A stretch of DNA of 64,000 bases from Anaerolineae bacterium (GTDB lineage: Bacteria > Chloroflexota > Anaerolineae > Promineifilales > Promineifilaceae), in the NCBI GenBank assembly GCA_020848035.1, contig JADLAX010000032.1, positions 140,805-204,804 on the forward strand, read 5' to 3'. The translations under genes were made by a program, and so were the position numbers. Position 1 is the stretch's first letter. Every line of letters starts with the position of its first letter. The notes beneath the pieces are model-generated. The model was not told where the DNA came from, did not search any database, and worked only from the letters and a program-made list of their open reading frames with translations. Shown one piece after another: positions 45,392-54,736 of this stretch.

Positions 45392-46567
45392 TTAACGGAA
45401 GGGGATGGGATAGATCACGCCACCATCGGTGTACAGCGCGTTACGGGCACGCGCCAGGTTAAATGGCGTGTCCGGGCCCAGGTTACGGTTGTAGATGTCG
45501 GCGTAGTTGCCCACCTGGCTGATCACCTGGTAGCAGAAGTCATTGGACAGACCCAGCGCCACGCCGTGGTCGCCCGCTTCACCCAAAACGTTCTGGATGG
45601 CCGGATCGTCGCTGCCCAGGAAGCTGTCCACATTTTCCTGGCTGATGCCCAGCAGTTCACCATTGAAAGTACACTGCACCACCCAGCTGACAATATCGTT
45701 CCAATTGTTGTCGCCGTGGCGGGTAAGCGGCCCCAGCGGTTCGCGGGACATATCCTCTTCCAGAATGACGTGGCCTTCGGGGTCAGACAGCAGAATGAGC
45801 TGGGAAACCAGGCCAGATTTGTCGGTGGTGAAGCCATCGCACGCGCCGGAATCGTAGGCGTCGCGGGTGGCAACGGCATCATCACCCACCAGGGGGGTGT
45901 AGGTAATGCCGAGGGCGGTCATGTAATCAGACAGGTTCTTTTCCGTGGTGGTGCCAGACTGCACGCAGACGGTTGCCCCATCCATGTCGCTGATGCTGGT
46001 GATGCCGCTGTCGGCGCGCACCATCATGCCCTGGCCGTCGAAGAAGGTGACGGGGGCGAAGTCAAAGCCCAGGGCGGTGTCACGGCTGCTGGTCCAGGTG
46101 GTGTTGCGGATCAGCACGTCAATTTCACCAGATTGCAGGGTGGGGAAGCGAGACTGGCCCGTGGTTGGCGTAACTTCAATCGCTTCGGCATCACCCAAAA
46201 CGGCCGCTGCAATCGCTTTACAGAAGTCAATGTCAAAACCGCTGAACTCACCGCTGTCCGGGTCCAGATAACCAAAGCCGGGCACATTGGCATTCCCACC
46301 GCAGTTCAACACGCCACGTTCTTGCACCTGAGCCAGCGTGTCGCCACCACCGGCAAACGTTACGGCCACCTGCTCGGTAACGGTTTCGGTCACCGTTTCA
46401 ACGACGGTTTCCGTTACAGTTTCGGTGACCGTTTCCGTCACCGTTTCACCCTCTACTTCCACGATACGGGTGACTTCCACAAAAACAGTTTCTGGTTCGC
46501 CGCCGCCACAGGCAACCAGCCCCAGCGCCAGCAGAACCAATAAAACAACAGCAATATTTTTCTTCAT
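45392..46567 (-). CDS. aapJ: Amino-acid ABC transporter substrate-binding lipoprotein
   Basis: A 391-residue type-3 binding protein. Lipobox LGLVAC (Cys20); a linker of about 35 residues made of repeated TVTE units; then the AapJ domain: VQERGVLNCGGNANVPGFGY, GFDIDFCKAIAAAVLGD, NTTWTSSRDTALGFDF, CVQSGTTTEKNL and TDKSGLVSQLILL. It delivers L-amino acids to the downstream permeases. GGAGG precedes the ATG. First gene of the operon. Confidence 0.93.
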   Translation of the reverse strand: MKKNIAVVLLVLLALGLVACGGGEPETVFVEVTRIVEVEGETVTETVTETVTETVVETVTETVTEQVAVTFAGGGDTLAQVQERGVLNCGGNANVPGFGYLDPDSGEFSGFDIDFCKAIAAAVLGDAEAIEVTPTTGQSRFPTLQSGEIDVLIRNTTWTSSRDTALGFDFAPVTFFDGQGMMVRADSGITSISDMDGATVCVQSGTTTEKNLSDYMTALGITYTPLVGDDAVATRDAYDSGACDGFTTDKSGLVSQLILLSDPEGHVILEEDMSREPLGPLTRHGDNNWNDIVSWVVQCTFNGELLGISQENVDSFLGSDDPAIQNVLGEAGDHGVALGLSNDFCYQVISQVGNYADIYNRNLGPDTPFNLARARNALYTDGGVIYPIPFR

Positions 46568-47201
46568 CTGTTTTCTCTCCTCCAGGAATGGGTCAACTTA
46601 ATAAAACGATCGTGCGTCAGGATTCTTTTCATGTGTCTCTTTAGTTAAGCGGGCACCTCCTCCTTTTTTTACTTGCCAAGGGCATAATTCACTATTTTCC
46701 AGATGTGACAGAGTTAGAAAATGCCCGTCGCAAGGATAACGTTGGTTCAAGCGCCAAGCCTTGAACGTATGCCAGACAATGAATGATTGCAGTAGATGTG
46801 CCAAGATACCGCCCGAGTTTGTACTTGGGTGGGGAGAAGGCGGTTTATTCTCTTGTGTTGATTAGCGTGAATTCGACATTATGCTTTGAAATCGGTTGTT
46901 AGCTGAAGGTAGCCTTGCTGATGGAGCGGTTCTTCCCTGGTACTGAAGCAAGCTTCTGGGCAGCTGCTTCGGCGCTATTGTTTCACCGCGGTGTTGCGAT
47001 TTAAGAAAACCTGGGTGACGAAACCATAGAATGTGGGACATGTTAGTGACAAATCCCTAACATTTCTAAGTCTTTTAGTATAACGACGCTGGGGAATAGG
47101 TCAAATTTTGCTAAAGTGAAGAGAAGAACGGCCGTTTTCTGTCAAGGTTGCGGGGGAAACGGCCGTTAAATTTTGTGCAGTTTGGCTAAGTGGGTGGGGA
47201 G
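46568..47201. other. 634-base gene-free region
   Basis: No convincing reading frame. It should hold the promoter of the amino-acid transporter, but I could not single out a good -35/-10 pair. Two ACGGCCGT copies lie close together near 47130 and 47160. Confidence 0.5.
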
Positions 47202-47399
47202 CTAATAAACGGTTTTTCGCGGGGGATCTTCTCCAGTCTCCGTCTTGTTGCGAATGAAGTCGATGAGCTGCTCTACCGAGGCGAACCCCTCCTGTTCGCC
47301 GGTGTGCGGATTTTGCAGCGTGGCCCGCCAGGGCATGCCATCCTCCTCCCGCCACAGCCGTAAAAGATAGGCATGATAATGTTGCAGATTTTTACTCAT
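47202..47399 (-). CDS. Small conserved-looking protein, function unknown
   Basis: A 65-residue protein: LQHYHAYLLRLWREEDGMPW, RATLQNPHTGEQEGFASVEQ, then LIDFIRNK. The pattern (a strand with RLWRE, W-R-A, then PHTGE-x-x-GFAS) looks like a genuine compact domain rather than a chance frame. I do not know its function. It is divergent from the BTAD regulator gene, which may be a meaningful pairing. Confidence 0.6.
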   Translation of the reverse strand: MSKNLQHYHAYLLRLWREEDGMPWRATLQNPHTGEQEGFASVEQLIDFIRNKTETGEDPPRKTVY

Positions 47400-47702
47400 A
47401 AGCTTTGTCCCTCATTGCCGGGTTGATATTAATTTTACCGTGCCACTATGGCAGTTGAAGCTAAGGATTTATCTTTCGGTGATCGGTTTTTGCGGCAAAA
47501 TCGCCAATCTTCTCTCAATCACTGCCCGAGTGCGTTATAATCCACGTGTTACTGGCCAACCCATTTGTGCCTGGTTTACACAGGTTCCTCAGGCACTGCA
47601 TCCGGTACGGCCGTTTTGAACCCTGGCAGCTTATCCTTCTGGGAAGTTTATCGAAGAAACGATCCGAAAACGATCCGCTCGTCTGAACCGCTAGAAAGGT
47701 AA
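47400..47702. other. 303-base intergenic region upstream of the BTAD regulator
   Basis: Carries a candidate -10, TATAAT, at 47536-47541 without an obvious -35, and an ACGGCCGT palindrome near 47607. No gene seen. Confidence 0.4.
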
Positions 47703-50684
47703 ATGACAACAAAGTTAGAACTGATCCTCCTTGGGGAAAGTACCATCAAACTAAACCAGAAACCAGTCACGGAGCTGCCTTCGCGTAAGGCTGAGGCGAT
47801 GCTGATTTACCTGGTGTGTACCCAACGGCCGTATTCCCGTGAGCTGCTGGCCGACTTTTTCTGGGACGATCGTGCCAGCGAACAGGCCCTGGCCAACCTG
47901 CGCTCTCTCCTCTCGGGCCTGCGCCACAGCTTCCAGCCCTTCCTCGATATTTCCCGCCAGACCGTTGCCTTCGTAGACAGCAGCAACCATTGGATCGACG
48001 CCGTGGCCTTCCAACAACTGGCCCAAAGTGAAGTGGTTGCCGACTGGGAAACGGCCGTATCCCTCTACCAGTCCGACTTTTTGGCCGGGTTCGACATTCG
48101 TGACAGCCGTGGTTTTGAGGAATGGCTCACCCTGGAGCGCGAACGGCACCAGCGTACGGCCGTTCACCTGCTGCGGCGGCTGGTGCAGCACTTTTTAGAT
48201 CACCAACAGTACGAAAAAGGGATTCGCTACGCCGCCCGACTGCTGGCCATTTCCCCCCTCAGCGAGTGGGCGCACCGGCAGATGATGCTGCTGCTGGCGC
48301 GCAACGACCAGCGCGCCGAAGCGCTGCGCCAATACCAGGTTTGCTGCGACGTCCTGGCCGAGGAGTTGGGCATCGACCCCTCCCCGGAAACCACCACGCT
48401 GCACGATCGCATTCGCGCCGCCGTCGACAGCCGCCGCCACAACCTGCCGGTGGCCACAACCCCATTTGTGGGGCGCACCGAGGAGCTGCGCCAAATTCAG
48501 ACGCAGCTGGTGCAGCCCGCGTGCCGATTGCTGACGCTGGTGGGGCCGGGTGGCATTGGCAAAACGCGCCTGGCGCTGCAGGTGGCCCAAACGGCCGTAG
48601 GCACCACCCTCAACGGCGTCTTTTTTGTCCCCCTGGCGGCCGTGCCCGCCCCCGAATTTATCATCCCGGCCATTGCCGAGGCGATTGACTTTACCTTTGC
48701 CGGGGCCACGCCGCCCAAATCCCAGCTGCTGAGCTACCTCCAGGCCAAGGAGATGCTGCTGGTGCTGGACAATTTTGAGCACCTGCTCAAAGGCAGCCAG
48801 CTGCTGGCCGAAATGAGCCAATCGCTGCCCGATGTGAAGCTGTTGGTGACCTCGCGCGAACGGCTGAACCTGCAAACGGAGTCGATCGTTGAGATTGGCC
48901 CGCTGCCGCTGCCCAACGGCCGTTCCGACGAACCGGCCGATTCACTCAAGCTGTTCACCCAGCTGGCCCAACGCGCCCAGGCTGGCTTTGCCCTGACGCC
49001 GGACACAACGCCCGATGCCGCTCAAATTTGCCACCTGGTGGCGGGTGTGCCGCTGGGCATCGAGCTGGCCTCGGCCTGGGTGCGCCAGCTGTCTTGCGCC
49101 GAAATTGCTCAGGAACTGGCGGCGGGCATTGGCTTTTTGCAAACCCGTGCTGGCGACGTGCCGGACCGGCACCGCAGCCTGCAAGCCGTCTTTGACCACT
49201 CCTGGACGCTGCTCACCGCAGAAGAGCAGCAGACGCTGGCCCAGCTCACCGTGTTTCGCGGTGGTTTTACCCGCGAGGCGGCGCGGCAGGTGACCCAGGC
49301 GACGCTGTGGACGCTGACGGCACTGGTGGACAAATCGCTGCTGCATCGGGAGGCCAACGGCCGTTTTGAGATGCTGGAGATGGTGCGCCAGTTTGCCGCC
49401 GCCCGGCTGGAGGCCCAACCAGAGCTGGAATACACCGCTCGCGACCGGCACGCGCAATACTTTTCGCTGCTGCTGCACCACCAGGAAGAATTCTGGCAAA
49501 CTCATCAGCGGCAGCAGGCGCTCAATCTACTTACGCCAGAAATTGAAAATATCCGGGCTGCCTGGCAATGGGCTGTGGCCGCCGTGGAAAACCAGGCTAC
49601 GGCCGTCGAAGCGATTGAGTGGCTGGACCAGGCGCTCATTTCGCTTTTCTTTTTGTACGAATCGCGCGGTTGGTTCCAGGATGGCGCGGCGGCATTTGGC
49701 TGGGCGATGGCCGCCCTGGTGGAGGTGGGGGGCGAGGCAAAACAGACATACGGCCGTTTGCTGGTGCGGTACGGCCGTTTTGCCACCTTTCTGGGTCAGT
49801 ACGAAAAGGCGCAGCAGGTGCTGGAACAGGCGCTGAGCCATTTGCAGGGTGGCAACGCCAGGGAAATTTCGCTCGGCCACTGTTACCTTTCCATCGTGAC
49901 CGGTTTCCAGGGCAACTACGAGCGGGCCAGGACCGAAGCCGAAATCGGCTTCCAGCTCACCCGGGTAATGAACTATTTGCCAGGGCTGGCGTTTGCCCAA
50001 AATTTGCGCGGCACCGTGGCCCAGCACCTGGGTGATTATGACACGGCGTATGAATATTTTTCCGAAAGCCTGGCGCTGCGGCAGCAGTTGGGCGATCTGC
50101 ACGGAACGGCCGTTGCCCTCAACAACCTGGGCAACCTGGCCAACGCCCGGCAAGATTACGAAGCTGCCCGCCGCTACTACGAAGAAAGCCAGCTGCTCTT
50201 CAAAGAAATCAACCATCGGCCGGGCCGCGCCGCCACGCTGGGCAATGCCGGGGTGGCGGCCATGCGCCTGGGCGAGCTGGCCGAAGCGCGTCGCCTGCAC
50301 AACGAAAGCCTGGTTCTTAAGCAAGCGTTGGGCAATCGGCGCAGTATTGGCATTTCGCTGATTAACCTGGGCGAAGTGCTGTGCCAGCTAGGCGAAGCCG
50401 ACGCCTCGCGCCGCGCTTTTCATGAGGCACTGCGCCTGATGACGGAGATCCAGGCTCCGCCGTTGGTGCTGGATGCCCTGGTGGGGCTGGCCGTTTTGCT
50501 GCAAGCAGAGCAGCCGACGCTGGCGGTGCGGCTGCTGCAATTGGCGGCCCGTCATCCGGCCAGCGGGCGGGAAACGCAGCAGCGGGCCTGGCAGCAGCTA
50601 GAAATGTTGGAAACGGCCGTTGCCCCTGGCGAGTTAGAAAAGCTGGACGAGATTGTGGCCGAAGTGCTGCGGCCTTATGCATAA
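47703..50684 (+). CDS. BTAD/NB-ARC/TPR transcriptional regulator (AfsR/SARP-like)
   Basis: A 993-residue protein. A winged-helix plus bacterial transcriptional activator domain (residues 1-245; LLADFFWDDRASEQALANLR, EGWADDR-type TPR-like core) is followed by an NB-ARC ATPase (about 255-560) with Walker A VGPGGIGKTRLAL, Walker B LLVLDNFEHLL and sensor VTSRERLNL. From about 600 on come TPR repeats (YEYFSESLALRQQLGDLHG, ALNNLGNLANARQDYEAARR). It is an ATP-dependent STAND-type activator in which a ligand or partner on the TPR arm would switch DNA binding. Targets unknown. Confidence 0.88.
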   Translation: MTTKLELILLGESTIKLNQKPVTELPSRKAEAMLIYLVCTQRPYSRELLADFFWDDRASEQALANLRSLLSGLRHSFQPFLDISRQTVAFVDSSNHWIDAVAFQQLAQSEVVADWETAVSLYQSDFLAGFDIRDSRGFEEWLTLERERHQRTAVHLLRRLVQHFLDHQQYEKGIRYAARLLAISPLSEWAHRQMMLLLARNDQRAEALRQYQVCCDVLAEELGIDPSPETTTLHDRIRAAVDSRRHNLPVATTPFVGRTEELRQIQTQLVQPACRLLTLVGPGGIGKTRLALQVAQTAVGTTLNGVFFVPLAAVPAPEFIIPAIAEAIDFTFAGATPPKSQLLSYLQAKEMLLVLDNFEHLLKGSQLLAEMSQSLPDVKLLVTSRERLNLQTESIVEIGPLPLPNGRSDEPADSLKLFTQLAQRAQAGFALTPDTTPDAAQICHLVAGVPLGIELASAWVRQLSCAEIAQELAAGIGFLQTRAGDVPDRHRSLQAVFDHSWTLLTAEEQQTLAQLTVFRGGFTREAARQVTQATLWTLTALVDKSLLHREANGRFEMLEMVRQFAAARLEAQPELEYTARDRHAQYFSLLLHHQEEFWQTHQRQQALNLLTPEIENIRAAWQWAVAAVENQATAVEAIEWLDQALISLFFLYESRGWFQDGAAAFGWAMAALVEVGGEAKQTYGRLLVRYGRFATFLGQYEKAQQVLEQALSHLQGGNAREISLGHCYLSIVTGFQGNYERARTEAEIGFQLTRVMNYLPGLAFAQNLRGTVAQHLGDYDTAYEYFSESLALRQQLGDLHGTAVALNNLGNLANARQDYEAARRYYEESQLLFKEINHRPGRAATLGNAGVAAMRLGELAEARRLHNESLVLKQALGNRRSIGISLINLGEVLCQLGEADASRRAFHEALRLMTEIQAPPLVLDALVGLAVLLQAEQPTLAVRLLQLAARHPASGRETQQRAWQQLEMLETAVAPGELEKLDEIVAEVLRPYA

Positions 50685-50686
50685 AA

Positions 50687-50719
50687 AAGACGGCCGTTGC
50701 GGTTAGCAACGGCCGTCTT
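50687..50719 (-). terminator. Terminator built from two ACGGCCGT palindromes
   Basis: AAGACGGCCGTTGC, loop of 5, GCAACGGCCGTCTT: a 14-bp perfect stem. On the minus strand it is followed by TTTTTT, so it terminates the anti-sigma-like gene. It overlaps the region just after the BTAD stop codon. Confidence 0.8.
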
Positions 50720-50733
50720 CACCAATTGGGAAG

Positions 50734-50771
50734 AACCTCCCCCAGCGTTTGTCTGAGCACTGCGGGAGGTT
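50734..50771 (+). terminator. Hairpin terminator of the BTAD regulator gene
   Basis: AACCTCCCCCAG pairs with CTGCGGGAGGTT (one mismatch), followed by TTTGGTTT on the plus strand. Confidence 0.6.
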
Positions 50772-50780
50772 TTGGTTTAC

Positions 50781-52841
50781 TTATTGCAGAAAGTCTGGCT
50801 GGGTGGCCTGGACAAAAAACTCAACGAACTCGCCCGTATCGGTTTCACCCGTAAACTTCCAGGTGGGCTGCACGATGATGGTAGGCTGACCGTCATAGCG
50901 GGTCTCGCCGCTTTCATCGGTTGGCCAGACATAGCTGGTGTAGTACGCCAGCGTGACTTCATTGACCGTGAAGGTTTCGTAGGTGAATGGCTCGAAGACC
51001 ATATCCTCACCGCCTTCAATCGGCACGTCAACCGGCAGCGTTTCTTCGGGCAGCGGCTCAATATTGACGATCTTGTCGATATTTTCCCAGTCAACCACCG
51101 GGTAAGCCAGGCCCAGGTCGCGGGCCGACCAACCAAAGAGGTACACTTCCAGCCCATCGGCCAGATCGGCCGGGGCACTGGGCACGATGTAAACAGTGCC
51201 CGTGTCGCTGTTGGTGAACAGCACCTGGTCACCTTCGCGGCTGATGACGCCTGGACCAGAGATGGGTTCCAGGATTTGGTCAATGGCTTCCCAGCCAGCC
51301 AGCTCAAAGGTACGGCCGTCGGCGCTAACTTGCCCCCAGAGGTGGGTTTGCTGCCCCACACGTGCGGCCAGCGCGTTTAGCGTGGTGTCGTCGGCCTGGA
51401 GGATGTAGCCGCGCACCTGAATCCGTGGGCTGCCGCCATCAACTGGCAGGTAGACGATGGGCCATTCGTACAGATGCACTTCTTCACCGGTTGCATATTC
51501 GCGGGCCCAGTATTGGTACTGCTCGGCGAATGGGTCTGGTTCCAGGACAGCGGGTTCGGCTACTGCCTGGTCCGGGTTAAAGATGTACATGTAGGGAATC
51601 TGGTTCTCGACAACGCCGCTTTGCAGAATTTCCCACGCTTCTTGCGCCGTAATGAGCGGGTAGCGGCCCAGGGTTTCCGCATTGCGCAGCAGTTGGTAGC
51701 TGACAAAGAAGACCTGGCCCTCCTGGCTCACACCGACGGTTAATTCGGGCTGGCTGGAAGGACGGCCGTCAATCATTCGGACAAAGTTGACGTCGGTACC
51801 CCACAGCTGCTGCACTTCGTATTCAAAGTTCAGCAAACCACGCTCTTGCAGGAACGCTTCGGCAATGGGGGCGGCCTGTTCAAACGGCAGCGGGTTCTCC
51901 CAGTCGTTTACGATGCTGGTGTCGTTGTAGTACGCGCCCCAGGCATCAATCACCATTGTGCGCGGGCCATCAAACAGGTAGTAGACAACCGGCGGTACGT
52001 ATTCGGGCACGCCGGGCTCTTGCTCAAAGACCGGGTACTGTTCGCGGTACATCTGGCCGGTAAAACCAAAGCGGTTGGCCAGATCGCGGGCGACTTCGAC
52101 GGAGACGGCCGTTTCTGGGACGTTCTGCACCACGCTAGCCAGCAGCGGCTCGGTGGGCAGGGTGGCGTTCAGGGTAAACGTGGTGCCGGAGAAGGGATCG
52201 GTGTATATAAAGCCGCCATCAATGCCGATGGCCGCATCTTCAGCGGCAAAGCCACCGCCGCCAGATTGGGGCCGGGCGCTGGTGGCCGCGCCACCACCGC
52301 CACCCAGGCCAGTCGCCTGAGTGTTTTCCAGCACCGGCAGCGGCGGCAGGTCAGCCACTTCGGTGGGTTCATCGGCGGCTTGTTCGGTTGGTGCAACGCC
52401 TTCATTTTCGGCGGGCGCGCCGTTGTCGGTTACAACCGCGATGGGTTCAGTTTCGTTGTTGTTGCCCCGGTTGGTCAAGATAAAGACGGCGGCAACAATG
52501 AGAACCAGGGCACCTAAGGCCCCCAGTAGGTATTTGTTGCGATTCATGGTGGTTCCTTCCTTTAATAGTTGTGCTAGCTGCTGCCAGAACGACGGCCGTT
52601 CTGGCAGCGCTGATTTATTTAGTTGTCGGGCCTTTTGGGCCGCGCGCCGGGCCAACTGGCTCCCCAAAGCGGCCACAAAGTCCGGGTCGGGATGGGTGTC
52701 GTTGGACAGGCTGATGAGTTTGGCGGCCAGCTCAGCTTCAGGCTGGATCGCCTCGCTGACGGGTGGCTGCATTTGGCCCTGCATCTCGGCCGTGATGCGT
52801 CGGCTCAGTTCGTCCGCCAGGATTGGTTCTTGCTCTTTCAT
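50781..52841 (-). CDS. Membrane protein, probable anti-sigma partner with a large ectodomain
   Basis: A 686-residue protein. A cytoplasmic N-terminal region of about 103 residues is followed by one membrane helix (residues 104-123, YLLGALGALVLIVAAVFILT) and a long external part beginning with an acidic Gly-rich linker. The external part contains a repeated QVRGYILQADDTTL-like strand pattern and no recognised enzyme motif. The gene overlaps the ECF sigma gene by 4 bases, the usual arrangement for an anti-sigma factor, but no classical zinc motif (HxxxCxxC) is visible. It ends at a strong terminator. Confidence 0.65.
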   Translation of the reverse strand: MKEQEPILADELSRRITAEMQGQMQPPVSEAIQPEAELAAKLISLSNDTHPDPDFVAALGSQLARRAAQKARQLNKSALPERPSFWQQLAQLLKEGTTMNRNKYLLGALGALVLIVAAVFILTNRGNNNETEPIAVVTDNGAPAENEGVAPTEQAADEPTEVADLPPLPVLENTQATGLGGGGGAATSARPQSGGGGFAAEDAAIGIDGGFIYTDPFSGTTFTLNATLPTEPLLASVVQNVPETAVSVEVARDLANRFGFTGQMYREQYPVFEQEPGVPEYVPPVVYYLFDGPRTMVIDAWGAYYNDTSIVNDWENPLPFEQAAPIAEAFLQERGLLNFEYEVQQLWGTDVNFVRMIDGRPSSQPELTVGVSQEGQVFFVSYQLLRNAETLGRYPLITAQEAWEILQSGVVENQIPYMYIFNPDQAVAEPAVLEPDPFAEQYQYWAREYATGEEVHLYEWPIVYLPVDGGSPRIQVRGYILQADDTTLNALAARVGQQTHLWGQVSADGRTFELAGWEAIDQILEPISGPGVISREGDQVLFTNSDTGTVYIVPSAPADLADGLEVYLFGWSARDLGLAYPVVDWENIDKIVNIEPLPEETLPVDVPIEGGEDMVFEPFTYETFTVNEVTLAYYTSYVWPTDESGETRYDGQPTIIVQPTWKFTGETDTGEFVEFFVQATQPDFLQ

Positions 52842-53464
52842 ACGGTTGCCTCCTGGTTTGGATTGAGCCGGGTTTGCAAATCTTGCAGCCCCCGATGCAG
52901 CAGCATGCGCACAGCTGGCTCTTGCTTTTGCATCAGGCGGGCAATTTCTGGAATGTCCAGCCCACCAAACAGACGGAGTGAGATGACTTCGGCGCGGTCG
53001 GGTGACAGGGTTTGCAGCTTCTGGGCGACCGCTTCAATTTGTAACTTTTGGCTGACAAAATCATCTGGCGTCAGGTCTGGATCGGCCAGGTCGACGGCCG
53101 TTTCCAGCATCACTTCCGGTTTTTGGCGGCGGTATTTGTCGGCAATTTTGTGCCGGGCAATGCCAAACAACCACGCCAGGAACGGCCGTTCACCCTTGTA
53201 TTTGTCCAGATTTTCCATCGCCACCAGAAAGGTTTGCGAGGTCAAATCTTCGGCTTCGGCCACATTGCCTACCCGTACCAGCAGGTAGCGGTAGACGCGG
53301 GTGACGTGTCGTTCATACAAGCCATTAAACGCACGCAGGTCGGCCCGGGCCGCCTGCACCAGCGCGCGATCATCCTCGATCGTGGCGGGCGCTTCACTCA
53401 TTAGCGCTGTGATTGTCAACCAGAGTGGCACCAGGGGTGCCTGGACAGGTTGGTACAGTAACAT
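52838..53464 (-). CDS. ECF-type RNA polymerase sigma factor
   Basis: A 208-residue sigma factor. Region 2 is NGLYERHVTRVYRYLLVRVG to WLFGIARHKIADKYRR (about 45-110); region 4 is LSPDRAEVISLRLFGGLDIP to AVRMLLHRGLQDLQ. The frame runs open to 53674, but AGGAG lies 7 bases before the ATG at 53464; a shorter start at 53401 lacks a ribosome site. Coupled by 4 bases to the probable anti-sigma gene. Confidence 0.88.
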   Translation of the reverse strand: MLLYQPVQAPLVPLWLTITALMSEAPATIEDDRALVQAARADLRAFNGLYERHVTRVYRYLLVRVGNVAEAEDLTSQTFLVAMENLDKYKGERPFLAWLFGIARHKIADKYRRQKPEVMLETAVDLADPDLTPDDFVSQKLQIEAVAQKLQTLSPDRAEVISLRLFGGLDIPEIARLMQKQEPAVRMLLHRGLQDLQTRLNPNQEATV

Positions 53465-53838
53465 GCATGTTCTCCTAACTCCGGCGAAGAGATGATCTGA
53501 ATGGAACGCGCCAGGCAACTGTGTTGCTTGCAACGTTGTTATCATGTCAACCACTTCATTCGCCGTTCTGTGTAGTATGTCGTGGGCTGCGCTGAATTTA
53601 TAACAGGGAATGTTGAAATTGGGTGAGATTGCCAGCAGCTCAGCGTTGTGTTTGGTCAGTTTGCCAGAGGTCAAGTCGCCAATTCATGCGGCACTCACTG
53701 TTTGCAAAAAACATTGGCCGCCATTTTCTCACAAGAAGTGTAACGGGAAAATGTGGCGAAAAATTCGATGGGTTCTCAATGTTTAGGCAACGAGTTGCCC
53801 GTTTGCCCTACGCCAGACACAATTGCAGGGGATTTTGC

Positions 53839-53930
53839 GTGAAGCGTGAAGCGTGAAGCGTGAAAAGAGCGCATGCTCAACGTTCAGGCTGCCTCTCGAC
53901 AGGCGCGAGAGCCGCTCACGTTGAAGCCAC
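53839..53930. repeat. Tandem GTGAAGC words with imperfect inverse arm
   Basis: GTGAAGC occurs about four times in tandem (53839-53865). The later part holds CTCTCGACAGGCGCGAGAG and a CACGTTGAAGC remnant. The palindrome is less perfect than in other elements. Confidence 0.6.
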
Positions 53931-53950
53931 GATAAATGAAAATTGACTTT

Positions 53951-54004
53951 GGTGGCTAGTGGCTAGTGGTTAGTGGTTCGTACCAGCCACTAACCACTAA
54001 CCAC
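53951..54004. repeat. Word-tandem hairpin, GGTTAGTGGTT family (copy 2)
   Basis: GGTGGCTAGTGGCTAGTGG, TTAGTGGTT, then CCAGCCACTAACCACTAACC. Same word as at 21430. Confidence 0.8.
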
Positions 54005-54050
54005 ATTTGCCCAGGAGACGACACCGGCTGTCGCCGACCACCATGAATGA

Positions 54051-54112
54051 AAATCAGCAGATTTCGCAGATTCAACAGAGTTTTTCTCTGCGACTCCGCG
54101 TCTCTGCGTTAA
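54051..54112. repeat. Word-tandem hairpin, CAGATT/CTCTGCG family
   Basis: AAATCAGCAGATTTCGCAG, ATTCAACAGAG, then CTCTGCGACTCCGCGTCTC and TGCGTTAAAT. Related to 23552 and 62636. Confidence 0.65.
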
Positions 54113-54131
54113 ATTATTTTCGAAGGAGAAG

Positions 54132-54683
54132 ATGATGGATGTAACGGCCGTACTCAACACCCTTTTACACGGCAACCAGCTCAAACGCACGGCCCGCACC
54201 GGCTGGGTGCAGCGCGGTGTGCCCAATGCCGAAAACGTGGCGGCGCACAGCTTTGGCGTCGTTTTTGTGGCCCTGGTGCTGGCTCAGGTTGTAGACGAAC
54301 CGCTGGATTTGGGGCGGTTGCTGGCCATGGCCGCCCTGCATGATTTGCCCGAAGCGCTCACCACCGACATTCCCACCCCCGCCTGGCGCTACCTGCCACC
54401 CGGCATCAAAACCGACGTGGAGCGCAAGGCGATGCAGGAGATGCTGGACGATACGCAGTTTGCCCCGGCCTTTATGGACTTGTGGGAAGAACTGCACGCC
54501 GCGCAAACGCCAGAAGCCAGACTGGTGGATGATGCCGATAAGTTGGAGATGTTTGTGCAGGCGTTTGTGTATGAACAGCAGACAGGGAATGTGCAGTTGG
54601 AACAGTTTTGGGAACGGCCGTACACCTTCAACTTCCCCCAGGCCCAGGCCATTTACGACGAACTCCGCTCACAGCATGCTTAA
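54132..54683 (+). CDS. HD-domain phosphohydrolase (YfbR-like)
   Basis: A 184-residue HD protein. Metal ligands: His in AENVAAHSFG, HD in AALHDLPEALTTDI and Asp in VDDADKLEMFVQAF. The pattern matches YfbR/HD_3 5'-deoxynucleotidases that dephosphorylate dNMPs. AAGGAG precedes the MetMet start. Confidence 0.85.
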   Translation: MMDVTAVLNTLLHGNQLKRTARTGWVQRGVPNAENVAAHSFGVVFVALVLAQVVDEPLDLGRLLAMAALHDLPEALTTDIPTPAWRYLPPGIKTDVERKAMQEMLDDTQFAPAFMDLWEELHAAQTPEARLVDDADKLEMFVQAFVYEQQTGNVQLEQFWERPYTFNFPQAQAIYDELRSQHA

Positions 54684-54684
54684 C

Positions 54685-54722
54685 CATCACCCCTTCACCT
54701 TGTCACCCCTTCACCCCTTCAC
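54685..54722. repeat. One-armed CACCCCTTCACCTTGTC repeat
   Basis: Pyrimidine arm only: CACCCCTTCACCTTGTCACC then CCTTCACCCCTTCAC, after the HD gene stop. The same words form the right arm of the element inside the NAD(P)HX repair gene (61359-61507). Confidence 0.7.
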
Positions 54723-54736
54723 TATACTTCCTGCCA

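Larger units (their letters stand above)
53465..54131. other. 667-base gene-free region rich in repeats
   Basis: Holds three word-tandem elements (53839-53930, 53951-54004, 54051-54112) and no reading frame I believe. The left part should contain the sigma-factor promoter; I could not define it. Confidence 0.6.

Noticed and set aside
46598..46804. 68-codon frame upstream of the amino-acid transporter
   Set aside because: No ribosome site, no domain; overlaps the expected promoter region.
53465..53674. N-terminal extension of the ECF sigma factor
   Set aside because: ECF proteins of this type do not carry it, and AGGAG marks the start at 53464.
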